A stretch of DNA of 16,402 nt, taken from positions 1 to 16,402 of the forward strand of contig SKJD01000370.1 of NCBI GenBank assembly GCA_007116095.1, written 5' to 3'. Below the pieces are notes generated by a model. That model was not told the DNA's origin. It ran no database searches and was given only the letters and a program-made list of their open reading frames with translations. The stretch's first letter is position 1. Each line of letters begins with the position of its first letter. Shown here piece after piece: positions 1 to 6,326 of this stretch. Position numbers and translations under genes: made by a program. Source of the stretch: Candidatus Hydrogenedentota bacterium. GTDB taxonomy: Bacteria > Hydrogenedentota > Hydrogenedentia > Hydrogenedentales > SCBR16-9.

Positions 1-221
1 ACGATGCCGTCCAGCGCTTCCTCGGCGAGCATCGCCTCGTGGCTGGCGTAGACCTTGGGCACGCCATAGCGCTGCGCGACCTGTTGCGCCGTCTGCGTCC
101 GCAGCTCGGCAATGGCTGTCACCGCGCAGTCCGGCAGCACAACGTAGTTACGCAGGTGGGCGCATTGGCCCATCCCGCCGACCCCGACAAACCCGATGCG
201 CAGGCGTGACTCCTCTGACAT
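1..221 (-). CDS. Gfo/Idh/MocA-family oxidoreductase, N-terminal fragment (runs off the window)
   Basis: Only the first 73 residues are present; the gene continues past the left edge. The product begins MSEESRLRIGFVGVGGMGQ and has a Rossmann nucleotide-binding motif (GVGGMG, about residues 12-17) after a short beta strand. It continues with a second strand ending in an acidic residue (AVTAIAEL) and the helix-strand pattern usual for the NAD(P)-binding half of Gfo/Idh/MocA dehydrogenases, which act on sugars, inositols or other polyols. The ATG at 219-221 is preceded by GGGGAAAGGA with 6 nt between, a good ribosome binding site, so this start is well supported. No signal peptide is seen, so it is probably cytoplasmic. 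It lies 198 bp downstream of the mannose-1-phosphate guanylyltransferase gene on the same strand and could share a transcript with it. The substrate cannot be told from this fragment. Confidence 0.85.
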   Translation of the reverse strand, partial: MSEESRLRIGFVGVGGMGQCAHLRNYVVLPDCAVTAIAELRTQTAQQVAQRYGVPKVYASHEAMLAEEALDGI

Positions 222-357
222 GGCTGATCCTTTCCCCGTGCCGAAACGGCTATTTTTTGGGCAGGGAGGGGCGCCTGGATGCAAGCCGCGCTGTTCCCCC
301 GAACCCCATTTGCAGTCCCAAAGTCCGCGTCGACGCCTGAATGCGCCCGACGCGCAG

Positions 358-379
358 CCTAATGCTAGCATGTTTTAGG
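358..379. promoter_or_regulatory. Palindrome in the gap between two minus-strand genes, possible operator
   Basis: The sequence contains the perfect 10-nt palindrome ATGCTAGCAT (362-371). It is flanked by a looser outer pair, CCTAA on the left and TTAGG on the right (375-379). It sits about 140 bp upstream of the start of the oxidoreductase at 1-221 and just after the end of the guanylyltransferase gene. A short symmetric site here could bind a dimeric regulator, but no family is recognised and chance is possible. Confidence 0.2.
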
Positions 380-419
380 TCGGGGAATAAATGCCCGGCG
401 GCGTGGGGGGGGAGTTCGG

Positions 420-1523
420 CTACAACTGCGGACTGTTGCGGCGCTTGAGCTCCTCCACCACCTGCTTCACGTCTTCGGTGTGGTCCTTGGAGACCAGCAG
501 GACCGCGTCGTCGGTGATGACCAGCACAACGTTCTCGACGCCCACGACGCCCACGGCCATGTCCTTGCCGTGGTTGCAGACGATAGCGTTCCGGGTGTTC
601 ACCAGCACCGGATCGCCCTCGACGACATTGCCCTGCGCATCCGGCCTGCGCGCACGGTCCAGGGCGGCCCAGCTTCCGACGTCTTCCCACGGGAAGGTAG
701 CGCGCACCATCAATACATGTTCTGCCTTCTCCATCAGGGCGTAGTCGATGGAGATGCTCTTCAGGCCCTCGAAGATTTGCGTGACCAGGGCGTCATCCCC
801 CGCCTGCATCGCCGCCTTCATCTGCGTGATCGCCGTGGAGAAAGCGGGATCAGCCAGGGAAAAGGCCGCACGGAACTGGTCCAGCCGCCAGAAAAACATG
901 CCGCTGTTCCAGAAGTAGTTGCCCGCCGCGAGATAGGAGGCCGCCGTGGCGCGGTCCGGTTTTTCCTGGAAGCGCTTCACGCGGTGCACCGTGGGGAGCT
1001 CCTCCGATGTCGTCGCATCGCCCTCCGACGGGGCCGCCTGGATATAGCCGAAGCCCGTCGCGGGATGGTCCGGCGGCACGCCAATCGTCACCAGCGCCGC
1101 TTCGTTCGCCGCCGTCGCAAGCGCCGTCGCGACCGTCCGCTGGAAACCCGCCTGGTCGCCGATGCGGTGGTCCGCCGTCAGGATCGCCAGGACCAGGTCG
1201 GAGCCGTCGCTGTTGTACTTGGCGAGCGTATGCGCGGCGGCGTAACAGAGACAGCCCGCCGTGTTCCGCTTACACGGCTCGGCGATGACATTCTCCTTCG
1301 GGATTCCCAAGTCCGCCGCCCGAATCGGCGCCAGCAGGTGGGGCATGGTCTGCACATAGATGTCCGCCGCGTCCACCTGCGCCCGGATGCGGTCGATGGC
1401 CTCCGCCAACATCGTTTTCCCCGAATTCCCCAGGCAGAGCAGTTGCTTCGGATGCGCTTGCCGCGACAACGGCCAGAAACGTTCGCCGGAGCCACCGGCC
1501 ATAATGACGGCAATGTTTTTCAT
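420..1523 (-). CDS. manC: Mannose-1-phosphate guanylyltransferase (GDP-mannose pyrophosphorylase)
   Basis: This enzyme joins mannose-1-phosphate and GTP into GDP-mannose, the donor for mannose-, fucose- and rhamnose-type glycans, in the cytoplasm. The 367-residue product opens with the nucleotidyltransferase signature AGGSGERFWPLSR (about residues 9-21). It has FQEKP at 185-189, NYFWNSGMFFWR at 202-213 and FPWEDVGSW at about 277-285, all typical of the GMP family. It ends soon after the catalytic region and lacks the C-terminal cupin phosphomannose-isomerase domain of the bifunctional ~470-residue ManC/AlgA enzymes, so it is the single-function form. The reading frame is open up to 1628, but homology starts at MKNIAVIMAGG. 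The ATG at 1521-1523 has AAAGGA 11 nt upstream, while a second in-frame ATG at 1533-1535 overlaps that site. The glycoside hydrolase gene lies upstream on the same strand, separated by 176 bp of repeats. Confidence 0.93.
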   Translation of the reverse strand: MKNIAVIMAGGSGERFWPLSRQAHPKQLLCLGNSGKTMLAEAIDRIRAQVDAADIYVQTMPHLLAPIRAADLGIPKENVIAEPCKRNTAGCLCYAAAHTLAKYNSDGSDLVLAILTADHRIGDQAGFQRTVATALATAANEAALVTIGVPPDHPATGFGYIQAAPSEGDATTSEELPTVHRVKRFQEKPDRATAASYLAAGNYFWNSGMFFWRLDQFRAAFSLADPAFSTAITQMKAAMQAGDDALVTQIFEGLKSISIDYALMEKAEHVLMVRATFPWEDVGSWAALDRARRPDAQGNVVEGDPVLVNTRNAIVCNHGKDMAVGVVGVENVVLVITDDAVLLVSKDHTEDVKQVVEELKRRNSPQL

Positions 1524-1563
1524 GGGTATGTACATCCTTTGACAGATCGCTGTACGTTTTTGC

Positions 1564-1588
1564 GTAGGGGCGAACCTGGTGTTCGCCC
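1564..1588 (+). repeat. REP-like hairpin, GTAG plus GGGCGAAC stem
   Basis: GTAG (1564-1567) is followed by the stem arm GGGCGAAC (1568-1575), a CTGGT loop (1576-1580) and the perfect complementary arm GTTCGCCC (1581-1588). A leading GTAG tetranucleotide before a palindrome is the known layout of REP sequences. The element lies in the leader of the guanylyltransferase gene, about 40 nt upstream of its start. Its stem is unrelated to the GGAGTA family found elsewhere in the window, so it looks like a separate repeat family. It could also act as an RNA hairpin. Confidence 0.6.
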
Positions 1589-1610
1589 GTAGACCGTCAC
1601 CCCGGGTATT

Positions 1611-1657
1611 CCTTCGTGCTTGCCGCACGAAGGACGCGCACTAAAGTGCGCTACTCC
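1611..1657. repeat. Composite palindromic repeat: CCTTCGTGC hairpin plus GGAGTA-type hairpin
   Basis: There are two hairpins in a row. The first is CCTTCGTGC (1611-1619), loop TTGCC, then GCACGAAGG (1625-1633), a 9-bp perfect stem. Two bases later comes GCGCACT (1636-1642), loop AA, AGTGCGC (1645-1651), then TACTCC (1652-1657). Read on the minus strand the second is GGAGTA, stem, TT loop, stem. The same two-module order occurs at 5027-5072, with a different but still complementary stem in the second module. It lies between two minus-strand genes. No T-run follows, so it is not a classic terminator. Confidence 0.8.
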
Positions 1658-1677
1658 ATATACCTACTCCATATACC
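1652..1677. repeat. Tandem duplication of a 13-nt unit
   Basis: TACTCCATATACC occurs twice end to end (1652-1664 and 1665-1677). The first copy includes the TACTCC end of the palindromic element. The second copy has TACTCC and its AT-rich flank but no hairpin. The duplicated flank may be left from insertion or slippage at the edge of the repeat. Confidence 0.7.
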
Positions 1678-1699
1678 TACGTCGCGTTGCGCCAAGGCG

Positions 1700-4600
1700 T
1701 CATTCCGTCTGGCGGGTCAGGGGGTAGACCTTGATGGGTCCAAGGAGGCCCTGGGGCTGGATTTCGTAGGCCTCACCGGCGGGGGCGGCTTTGGGGGCGA
1801 GGTCCCAGGTTCCCGGTCCGGGGATGGCTCCGGGGGCATGGTGCGGGCCGAGGAGGTTTTTCGGCGTGCCGAAGACCTCGATCTCGAAGTTATAGTGTCC
1901 CGCCGGGAAGTCCCGATACACACTGACGGTGTAGGGGGGAAAGGCGATGTGCCCGAGGGCCTCGCCGTCCAGCCGGACCTGCATCACGGCCCCGGCCCAT
2001 TCCGGGACGTGCCATTGTAGCCCATGGCAGGCGGTCTCGAGTTCCATCGGGGCCTGGTAGCTCATGCTGCCGGAGAACATGGGGTAGCCCTGTTCGGTCC
2101 AGTCGCCGAGGTAGACCGATTTCGGCTGGACAATCCGGAAGCCGGGGTTGGAGGGCGTCAGGGTGAAGTCGCCGACGATATAAACCCGCTCGATTTCGTG
2201 GTGGATGTTAAACGGCGCGGCCTGGAGTGTGACCACATTGGTGCCGGGCCGCAGGGCCCGGGCGATGGGCATGGCGCGTATGGTCTCGTCGAGCCAGCGT
2301 TCGCCCGTGTCGGCGTCAATGGGCATATCGTTCACCCGGATATTATAGAGGTGCGGGTGCTCCACCGCGAGGGCGATTTTTTCGGCTTCACGCAGCGCCA
2401 CATAGGCGTTGGGCGCTACCTCAAAATGGTAGCTGACCGTGAAGCCGGAGTCGGGTTCGATGGGATATTTCTCGTTGTTCTTCCGGAATTGCACGGCGCA
2501 GGTCCAGATGTCGGCGTCAAAGCCGTGCCACTGCCAGCACAGCCGGTTGGCGTGGGGGACCGGCAGGCCGTGGTGGCTGCTGTTGTCCATGGACAGATCG
2601 CAGTAGTCCAGGGCCAGCATGTTCGGCCCGTTCACCAGGGCCCGGCCGGTGTCAATGCGATAGGGCGCGCCTACCTTCAGCTCCGGCTTCGGGGCCGCGG
2701 TTTTGGCGTTGACCTCCCACAGGGCATGCCCCAGCGCGGGCAGGCGGAGCCGCGCCAGCAGGCCGCCGCTGTTGTGCGGGCGCGTCAGCAGGCCGTGGAT
2801 ATCGCCGGTGAAGCTGTCGAGCAGGCGCAGGGACTTGCCCTCGAGCAGGACCTCCGTCTCCAGCGGTTCGTGCTCCGTGTTCACCAGAAAATGCACGACC
2901 CGGCCATCGTCGTGGAAGCGGGTTTGCACGGCGATGGCGGGGGGCAGGTGGCCGCCGTCCGCCGTGCGCAAGTAAGCCGGGAAATGCTCGTCGATCGCCA
3001 CGAGCATCGCATCGAAATCCGGATAGACCCACCAGCGCGTCGGGAACGTATTGTGCAACGCCGCCGGGCGCGGGTCGGGCCGGCCATTGACCAGGCGCGG
3101 CGCCACGCCGATACACATAACGATGCCGCCGGCTTCCAGGAAACGCTCCAGCAGGCGCAGCGTGCTGTCGCAGCAGTTGTCCATGAATTCCGGCACGATC
3201 ACCACATCATAGCGGCCGGCATGAATCTTTAGCTTCTTCCCGACCACCCGGCCAAAGTCGCGCAGGTAGAACTCGTCGCCGAGGTCGAAGTCGATTTGAT
3301 GCGCGGCCAGGTCCGCGATCAGCCCGGCCTGGGCGTTGCGGAGTTGTACGTTCGGCGTGTTGACCGAAGCGGCGTGGGCGAAGGAATAGGCGAAGGGCTG
3401 CGTCGGATTCGCCCGGACCCAGCCGGTGGTCGTGGGCTGAAGCAGCAGGAAGCGGTTCCGCTGGACCCCCTGGCTCATCACGGTGCAGAGTCGGGCCGTG
3501 TGATCGTTCAGGTAGCGGTACTGCGACCACCAGGGGCTGTGATCGCTGAAGGTGACGGGGTGGTCATACTTGCGGTTGCCGTGGATGGTCTGGAAGCTGA
3601 GGTGCTCGTTGATGAAGTTGATCCCGTGCACCACCAGCCAGTCCGTGAGCTGCTTGAGCTTTGTGAAGTCCGCGTCATAGCCCGCGACCCCGTGCGCTTC
3701 GCAGAAACGCCGCTCGCGGTTGAGCTGGTTGGCCAGGCTGTTCACCTCGCGCACCGTCAAGAGCAGTTGGCGGTTGTCCTGCGGATGTTGGTAGTCGAAC
3801 TGGCAGGAGAGCAGGTCGATGCCCGGTATGTGCAGCCAGCGGTTCGCCTCCATGCAGTTCGGGTTCGTGTGCGGATAGGGCCAGTCATGCTCCAGGAAGT
3901 GGCCTGTGAAGGAGACGCCCCGCTCCTCGCACCATTCATGGATGACCCGCAGGAAATTCTCGCTCCAGAGGCGCTGGAGGGTGCTGTAATAGTCGAAACG
4001 GGTGATGCTGGCGCTGGGCTGCTCCAGGAAGAGATCAGCCAGGTGGTCCGCCAGGTCGTAGTCGTGGTCTTTGCGGAAGGCACGCAGGATATGCCGCGAG
4101 AAGGGGAGACAGGCCACATCGCCCGTGTGTTCGGCCAGGCCCAGGTGCGGCTCGTCGATGAAGAAGGCGCGGATGGTCTCGCCGAAGTCCTCCTTGAAAT
4201 GCGCGTAATAGCGCTCGTGCGTACTCTCCAGAAAAGCGCGTGCGACGTCCAGCCGGGTCTGGTCGACATAGGGCAGCCAGGCGGTCCAGGGCGTGCCGGA
4301 ATGCCGCCGCCGCTCCAGCACGAGAATCTGCGTCTCCGTCGCGCCCACGGGGCCCAGGGCGCCGCTGTCCGGGTCCGTGAGTGGCAGGTGTGTCTTCTGG
4401 ATGACCTGCTCCGCGTTGTCCAGAATCTGGTTCAGGTCGACATGGCTCTCCAGCCGGGTCAGGCGATCGTCCTCCAGCTTGTAACAGGCGATCAGCTCGC
4501 CCTGAAGCCGCACCGGGCTGTGCTTGTAGAACGTGGCGTGCAGGTGTTGTCCCGCGCCATGCGGCAGGGTCGACGGGACATGGCCACCCGCGAAGCCCGA

Positions 4601-4873
4601 GGGATAGCTGTTCTCGTCGTAGACATTGCACTGCAAGCCCAGGCGCTTGCACTCCGACAGCGCGTGGCCCCACAGTTCGAACCAGCGCTCGGAAAGGTAT
4701 TCCGTAATCAGCCCCGGCCGTGGATGGACGAAGACCCCGCCCATGCCCTGCTGCGCGTACTGCTCCAGCATCTCCGTGATGCGGCCTTCCGTCATGTCCC
4801 CGTTCCACACCCATAGTGGCATCGAGCGGTAGCCATTCGGCGGCTGTTTGAATTGGTCGTCAAAAGTGCTCAT
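1700..4873 (-). CDS. Large GH106-like glycoside hydrolase (alpha-L-rhamnosidase type)
   Basis: The product has 1057 residues. Near the N-terminus are PLWVWNGDM (19-27), a GGVFVHPRPG stretch (45-54) and YDENSYPSGFAGG (85-97), the kind of motif seen at the start of the (beta/alpha)8 catalytic domain of GH106-like enzymes. A strand ending FFIDEPH places Glu241 as a candidate active-site acid. Later segments, GVSFTGHFLEHD, FCEAHGVAGYD and INFINEHLSFQ, add further conserved acidic and His residues. The last third (about 750-1045) is predicted beta-rich and resembles the galactose-binding-like modules at the C-terminus of this group. The ATG at 4871-4873 has GAGGAA upstream with a longish 13-nt gap. 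No signal peptide is visible, so it probably acts inside the cell on imported oligosaccharides, unlike many GH106 enzymes. Assignment to GH106 rather than a neighbouring unclassified GH group is an inference. Upstream is dapA and downstream manC, all on the same strand. Confidence 0.7.
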   Translation of the reverse strand: MSTFDDQFKQPPNGYRSMPLWVWNGDMTEGRITEMLEQYAQQGMGGVFVHPRPGLITEYLSERWFELWGHALSECKRLGLQCNVYDENSYPSGFAGGHVPSTLPHGAGQHLHATFYKHSPVRLQGELIACYKLEDDRLTRLESHVDLNQILDNAEQVIQKTHLPLTDPDSGALGPVGATETQILVLERRRHSGTPWTAWLPYVDQTRLDVARAFLESTHERYYAHFKEDFGETIRAFFIDEPHLGLAEHTGDVACLPFSRHILRAFRKDHDYDLADHLADLFLEQPSASITRFDYYSTLQRLWSENFLRVIHEWCEERGVSFTGHFLEHDWPYPHTNPNCMEANRWLHIPGIDLLSCQFDYQHPQDNRQLLLTVREVNSLANQLNRERRFCEAHGVAGYDADFTKLKQLTDWLVVHGINFINEHLSFQTIHGNRKYDHPVTFSDHSPWWSQYRYLNDHTARLCTVMSQGVQRNRFLLLQPTTTGWVRANPTQPFAYSFAHAASVNTPNVQLRNAQAGLIADLAAHQIDFDLGDEFYLRDFGRVVGKKLKIHAGRYDVVIVPEFMDNCCDSTLRLLERFLEAGGIVMCIGVAPRLVNGRPDPRPAALHNTFPTRWWVYPDFDAMLVAIDEHFPAYLRTADGGHLPPAIAVQTRFHDDGRVVHFLVNTEHEPLETEVLLEGKSLRLLDSFTGDIHGLLTRPHNSGGLLARLRLPALGHALWEVNAKTAAPKPELKVGAPYRIDTGRALVNGPNMLALDYCDLSMDNSSHHGLPVPHANRLCWQWHGFDADIWTCAVQFRKNNEKYPIEPDSGFTVSYHFEVAPNAYVALREAEKIALAVEHPHLYNIRVNDMPIDADTGERWLDETIRAMPIARALRPGTNVVTLQAAPFNIHHEIERVYIVGDFTLTPSNPGFRIVQPKSVYLGDWTEQGYPMFSGSMSYQAPMELETACHGLQWHVPEWAGAVMQVRLDGEALGHIAFPPYTVSVYRDFPAGHYNFEIEVFGTPKNLLGPHHAPGAIPGPGTWDLAPKAAPAGEAYEIQPQGLLGPIKVYPLTRQTE

Positions 4874-4959
4874 ATCGCAGGCGGCTTTCCTCGTCTATGG
4901 TGGCATCCGTGGGGCCATCACGCGCATGTAGGCGCTGTGGACGCTGTGGGCTGTTCCTT

Positions 4960-4995
4960 GTCCACTATGTCCTCCCTGTCCACAAAGTCCACCGG
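4960..4995. repeat. Short tandem repeat, 9-nt period (GTCC-based)
   Basis: Four units begin at 4960, 4969, 4978 and 4987: GTCCACTAT, GTCCTCCCT, GTCCACAAA, GTCCACCGG. Just upstream, CTGTGGACG and CTGTGGGCT (about 4935-4952) carry the complementary GTGGAC core, also 9 nt apart. The repeats lie in the 208-bp gap between dapA and the hydrolase gene, upstream of the hydrolase start. GTGGAC-type 9-mers occur between genes in many PVC-like genomes. No function is assigned. Confidence 0.6.
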
Positions 4996-5026
4996 GCTAA
5001 CCAGCCGTTTGCTGTGTAACAGGGTT

Positions 5027-5072
5027 CCTTCGTGCTGCTGCACGAAGGCCGCAAACTGAAGTTTGCTACTCC
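5027..5072. repeat. Composite palindromic repeat, second copy of the two-hairpin element
   Basis: CCTTCGTGC (5027-5035), loop TGCT, GCACGAAGG (5040-5048) form the first 9-bp hairpin. GCAAACT (5051-5057), loop GA, AGTTTGC (5060-5066) and the tag TACTCC (5067-5072) form the second. The order and spacing match 1611-1657, while the second stem differs at paired positions. It lies immediately downstream of dapA. Nine A residues follow on the plus strand, which read as a T-run before the hairpin on the dapA strand. That is the wrong order for a terminator of dapA. Confidence 0.8.
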
Positions 5073-5081
5073 AAAAAAAAA

Positions 5082-5951
5082 CTACAGCAGCCCGATCTCC
5101 CTGGCGAGGTCCCGGACGGCGGCCTGGGTGGCCGGGGCGGCGGGGACAAGCGGGAGGCGCAGGTTGTTTTTGATGAGCCCCATTTCCGTGAGCAGGGCCT
5201 TGACGGGGATGGGGTTCGTCTCGCAGAAGAGCCCCTTGAAGAGCGGCATGAGGGTGTAGTGGACCTTCCGCGCGGCCGCGAAGTCGCCCGCGTTGGCGTG
5301 GGCGCAGAGTTCGGCCACGAGCTTGGGCGCGACATTCGCCGCCACCGAGACAACCCCCGTACCGCCCACGGCGATCATCGGCAGGGTCAGGCTGTCGTCG
5401 CCGGACATGATGTTGATGTCGCAGAGCGTGCGGATTTGCGAGACCTGGTCGATGCTGCCGCAGGCCTCCTTGATCGAGACGATGTTCTCGACCTGGTTCA
5501 GCCGGGCGATGGTCTCGGGGGCAATCCGCGTGCCGGTGCGGCCGGGGACATTGTAGAGCATCACGGGGATGCTGACCGCCTCGGCGATGGCCGTGAAGTG
5601 CGCCGCCAGCCCATCCTGCGTCGGCTTGTTGTAATACGGCGTGATGGAGAGGGTGCCGTCACAGTGCAGCTCGTCCGCGGCTTTGGTCAGTTCGATGGCT
5701 TCCCGGGTGTTGTTCGAGCCGGTGCCCGCAACGACCGGAGCCCGCCCCGCCACGCGCTCCATCGCGAAGCGGATACAGGCCTTCTGCTCGGCATGCGTCA
5801 ACGTGGCGGCCTCGCCCGTACAGCCGCACGGCACGATCCCGTCCGTGCCCTGCTCCAGGTGGAAATCAATGAGCCGGCCATAGGCGTCAAAGTCGACTTC
5901 TAAATTGTCATCAAAGGGTGTGACCAGCGCCACAAATGAACCCTTGTACAT
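5082..5951 (-). CDS. dapA: 4-hydroxy-tetrahydrodipicolinate synthase (dihydrodipicolinate synthase family)
   Basis: The enzyme condenses pyruvate with aspartate semialdehyde, the first committed step toward diaminopimelate and lysine, in the cytoplasm. The 289-residue TIM-barrel product matches the usual length. It keeps the Schiff-base lysine K161 in VSIKEA, Y133 and R138 in YNVPGRTGTR, and the YYNKPTQDGL segment that holds the Tyr107 equivalent. Residue numbers coincide with the E. coli enzyme. R138 binds the substrate carboxylate and favours DapA over N-acetylneuraminate lyase or other aldolases of the fold. The one departure is PCGCTGEAATL: residue 44 of the proton-relay triad is Cys, not Thr. 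The frame is open to 6083, but homology begins at MYKGSFVALVTPF, and the ATG at 5949-5951 has AGGAG 8 nt upstream. It is divergent from the gene at 6327. Confidence 0.92.
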   Translation of the reverse strand: MYKGSFVALVTPFDDNLEVDFDAYGRLIDFHLEQGTDGIVPCGCTGEAATLTHAEQKACIRFAMERVAGRAPVVAGTGSNNTREAIELTKAADELHCDGTLSITPYYNKPTQDGLAAHFTAIAEAVSIPVMLYNVPGRTGTRIAPETIARLNQVENIVSIKEACGSIDQVSQIRTLCDINIMSGDDSLTLPMIAVGGTGVVSVAANVAPKLVAELCAHANAGDFAAARKVHYTLMPLFKGLFCETNPIPVKALLTEMGLIKNNLRLPLVPAAPATQAAVRDLAREIGLL

Positions 5952-6113
5952 AATAAAAACTCCTGCGTGGCGCCGAGTCGGCCCCCGCCCGCTGTGCTGT
6001 GGGTGTCGAATAGTGCTTGTGAATCGGCTCGGGTTGCCCTTGCCAGCCGCCCGCGTGGCGGCCCTCGGGTATGCATCCGGCAATTATGCGCATGCGCCGC
6101 CCGACCAGAGGCT

Positions 6114-6143
6114 ATTCTATCACGAAAGACACCATGTGTTTCA
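6114..6143 (-). promoter_or_regulatory. Candidate promoter for dapA
   Basis: On the minus strand, TGAAAC (complement of 6138-6143) and TAGAAT (complement of 6114-6119) are separated by 18 nt. The -10 box is good (5 of 6) and the -35 box weak. It would give a leader of about 155 nt before the dapA start. Confidence 0.3.
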
Positions 6144-6169
6144 CGCCCTGACCGGGACCTTATCGTAAT

Positions 6170-6198
6170 TTGCATGTATCGGTAGAGTCGTGTACAAT
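6170..6198 (+). promoter_or_regulatory. Sigma-70-type promoter for the gene at 6327
   Basis: TTGCAT (6170-6175) and TACAAT (6193-6198) are separated by exactly 17 nt, close to the housekeeping consensus. Transcription would begin near 6205, giving a leader of about 120 nt before the ATG at 6327. The -10 box overlaps the palindrome ACAATTGT, which could be an operator. Confidence 0.55.
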
Positions 6199-6326
6199 TG
6201 TGAACTGTTAGAAGCCATACAATGATGCGCCGGCCAGGCCGAAGTCGCTTGTTTTTAAGCCATTGTCGCCGCCGCAACTCGCATCCAATCTTTATCCCGC
6301 AACCAAACCCCTTGGACGCGCACGCC

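Larger units (their letters stand above)
5952..6326. other. Divergent intergenic control region between dapA and the gene at 6327
   Basis: This 375-bp stretch holds no convincing gene. It separates dapA (minus) from the 601-residue protein gene (plus) and must carry promoters for both. I see a good plus-strand promoter at 6170-6198, a weaker minus-strand candidate at 6114-6143, and the 8-nt palindrome ACAATTGT at 6195-6202 overlapping the plus-strand -10 box. The dapA leader is long and GC-rich. No palindromic repeats of the GGAGTA family occur here. Confidence 0.7.

Noticed and set aside
240..256. Small hairpin GCCG-AAA-CGGC followed by TATTTTTT on the plus strand
   Set aside because: It looks like a mini terminator, but the stem is only 4 bp and no plus-strand gene lies upstream.
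480..1592. Plus-strand open frame of 370 codons opposite the guanylyltransferase
   Set aside because: The minus-strand gene has all the nucleotidyltransferase motifs. The plus-strand translation is Arg/His-rich and featureless.
2024..4816. Long plus-strand open frames (402 and 506 codons) opposite the glycoside hydrolase
   Set aside because: They are antisense shadows of a gene with clear family motifs. Their products are rich in Val, Gly, Arg and Gln without domain structure.
5027..5081. Intrinsic terminator for dapA (hairpins plus nine-base A/T run)
   Set aside because: On the dapA strand the T-run comes before the hairpins, not after. The hairpins match the dispersed repeat family.
6222..6326. 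N-terminal extension of the 601-residue protein from an ATG at 6222
   Set aside because: The added 35 residues are basic and low-complexity, unlike the following sequence, and the predicted transcript would start only about 17 nt upstream. It is kept as an alternative only.
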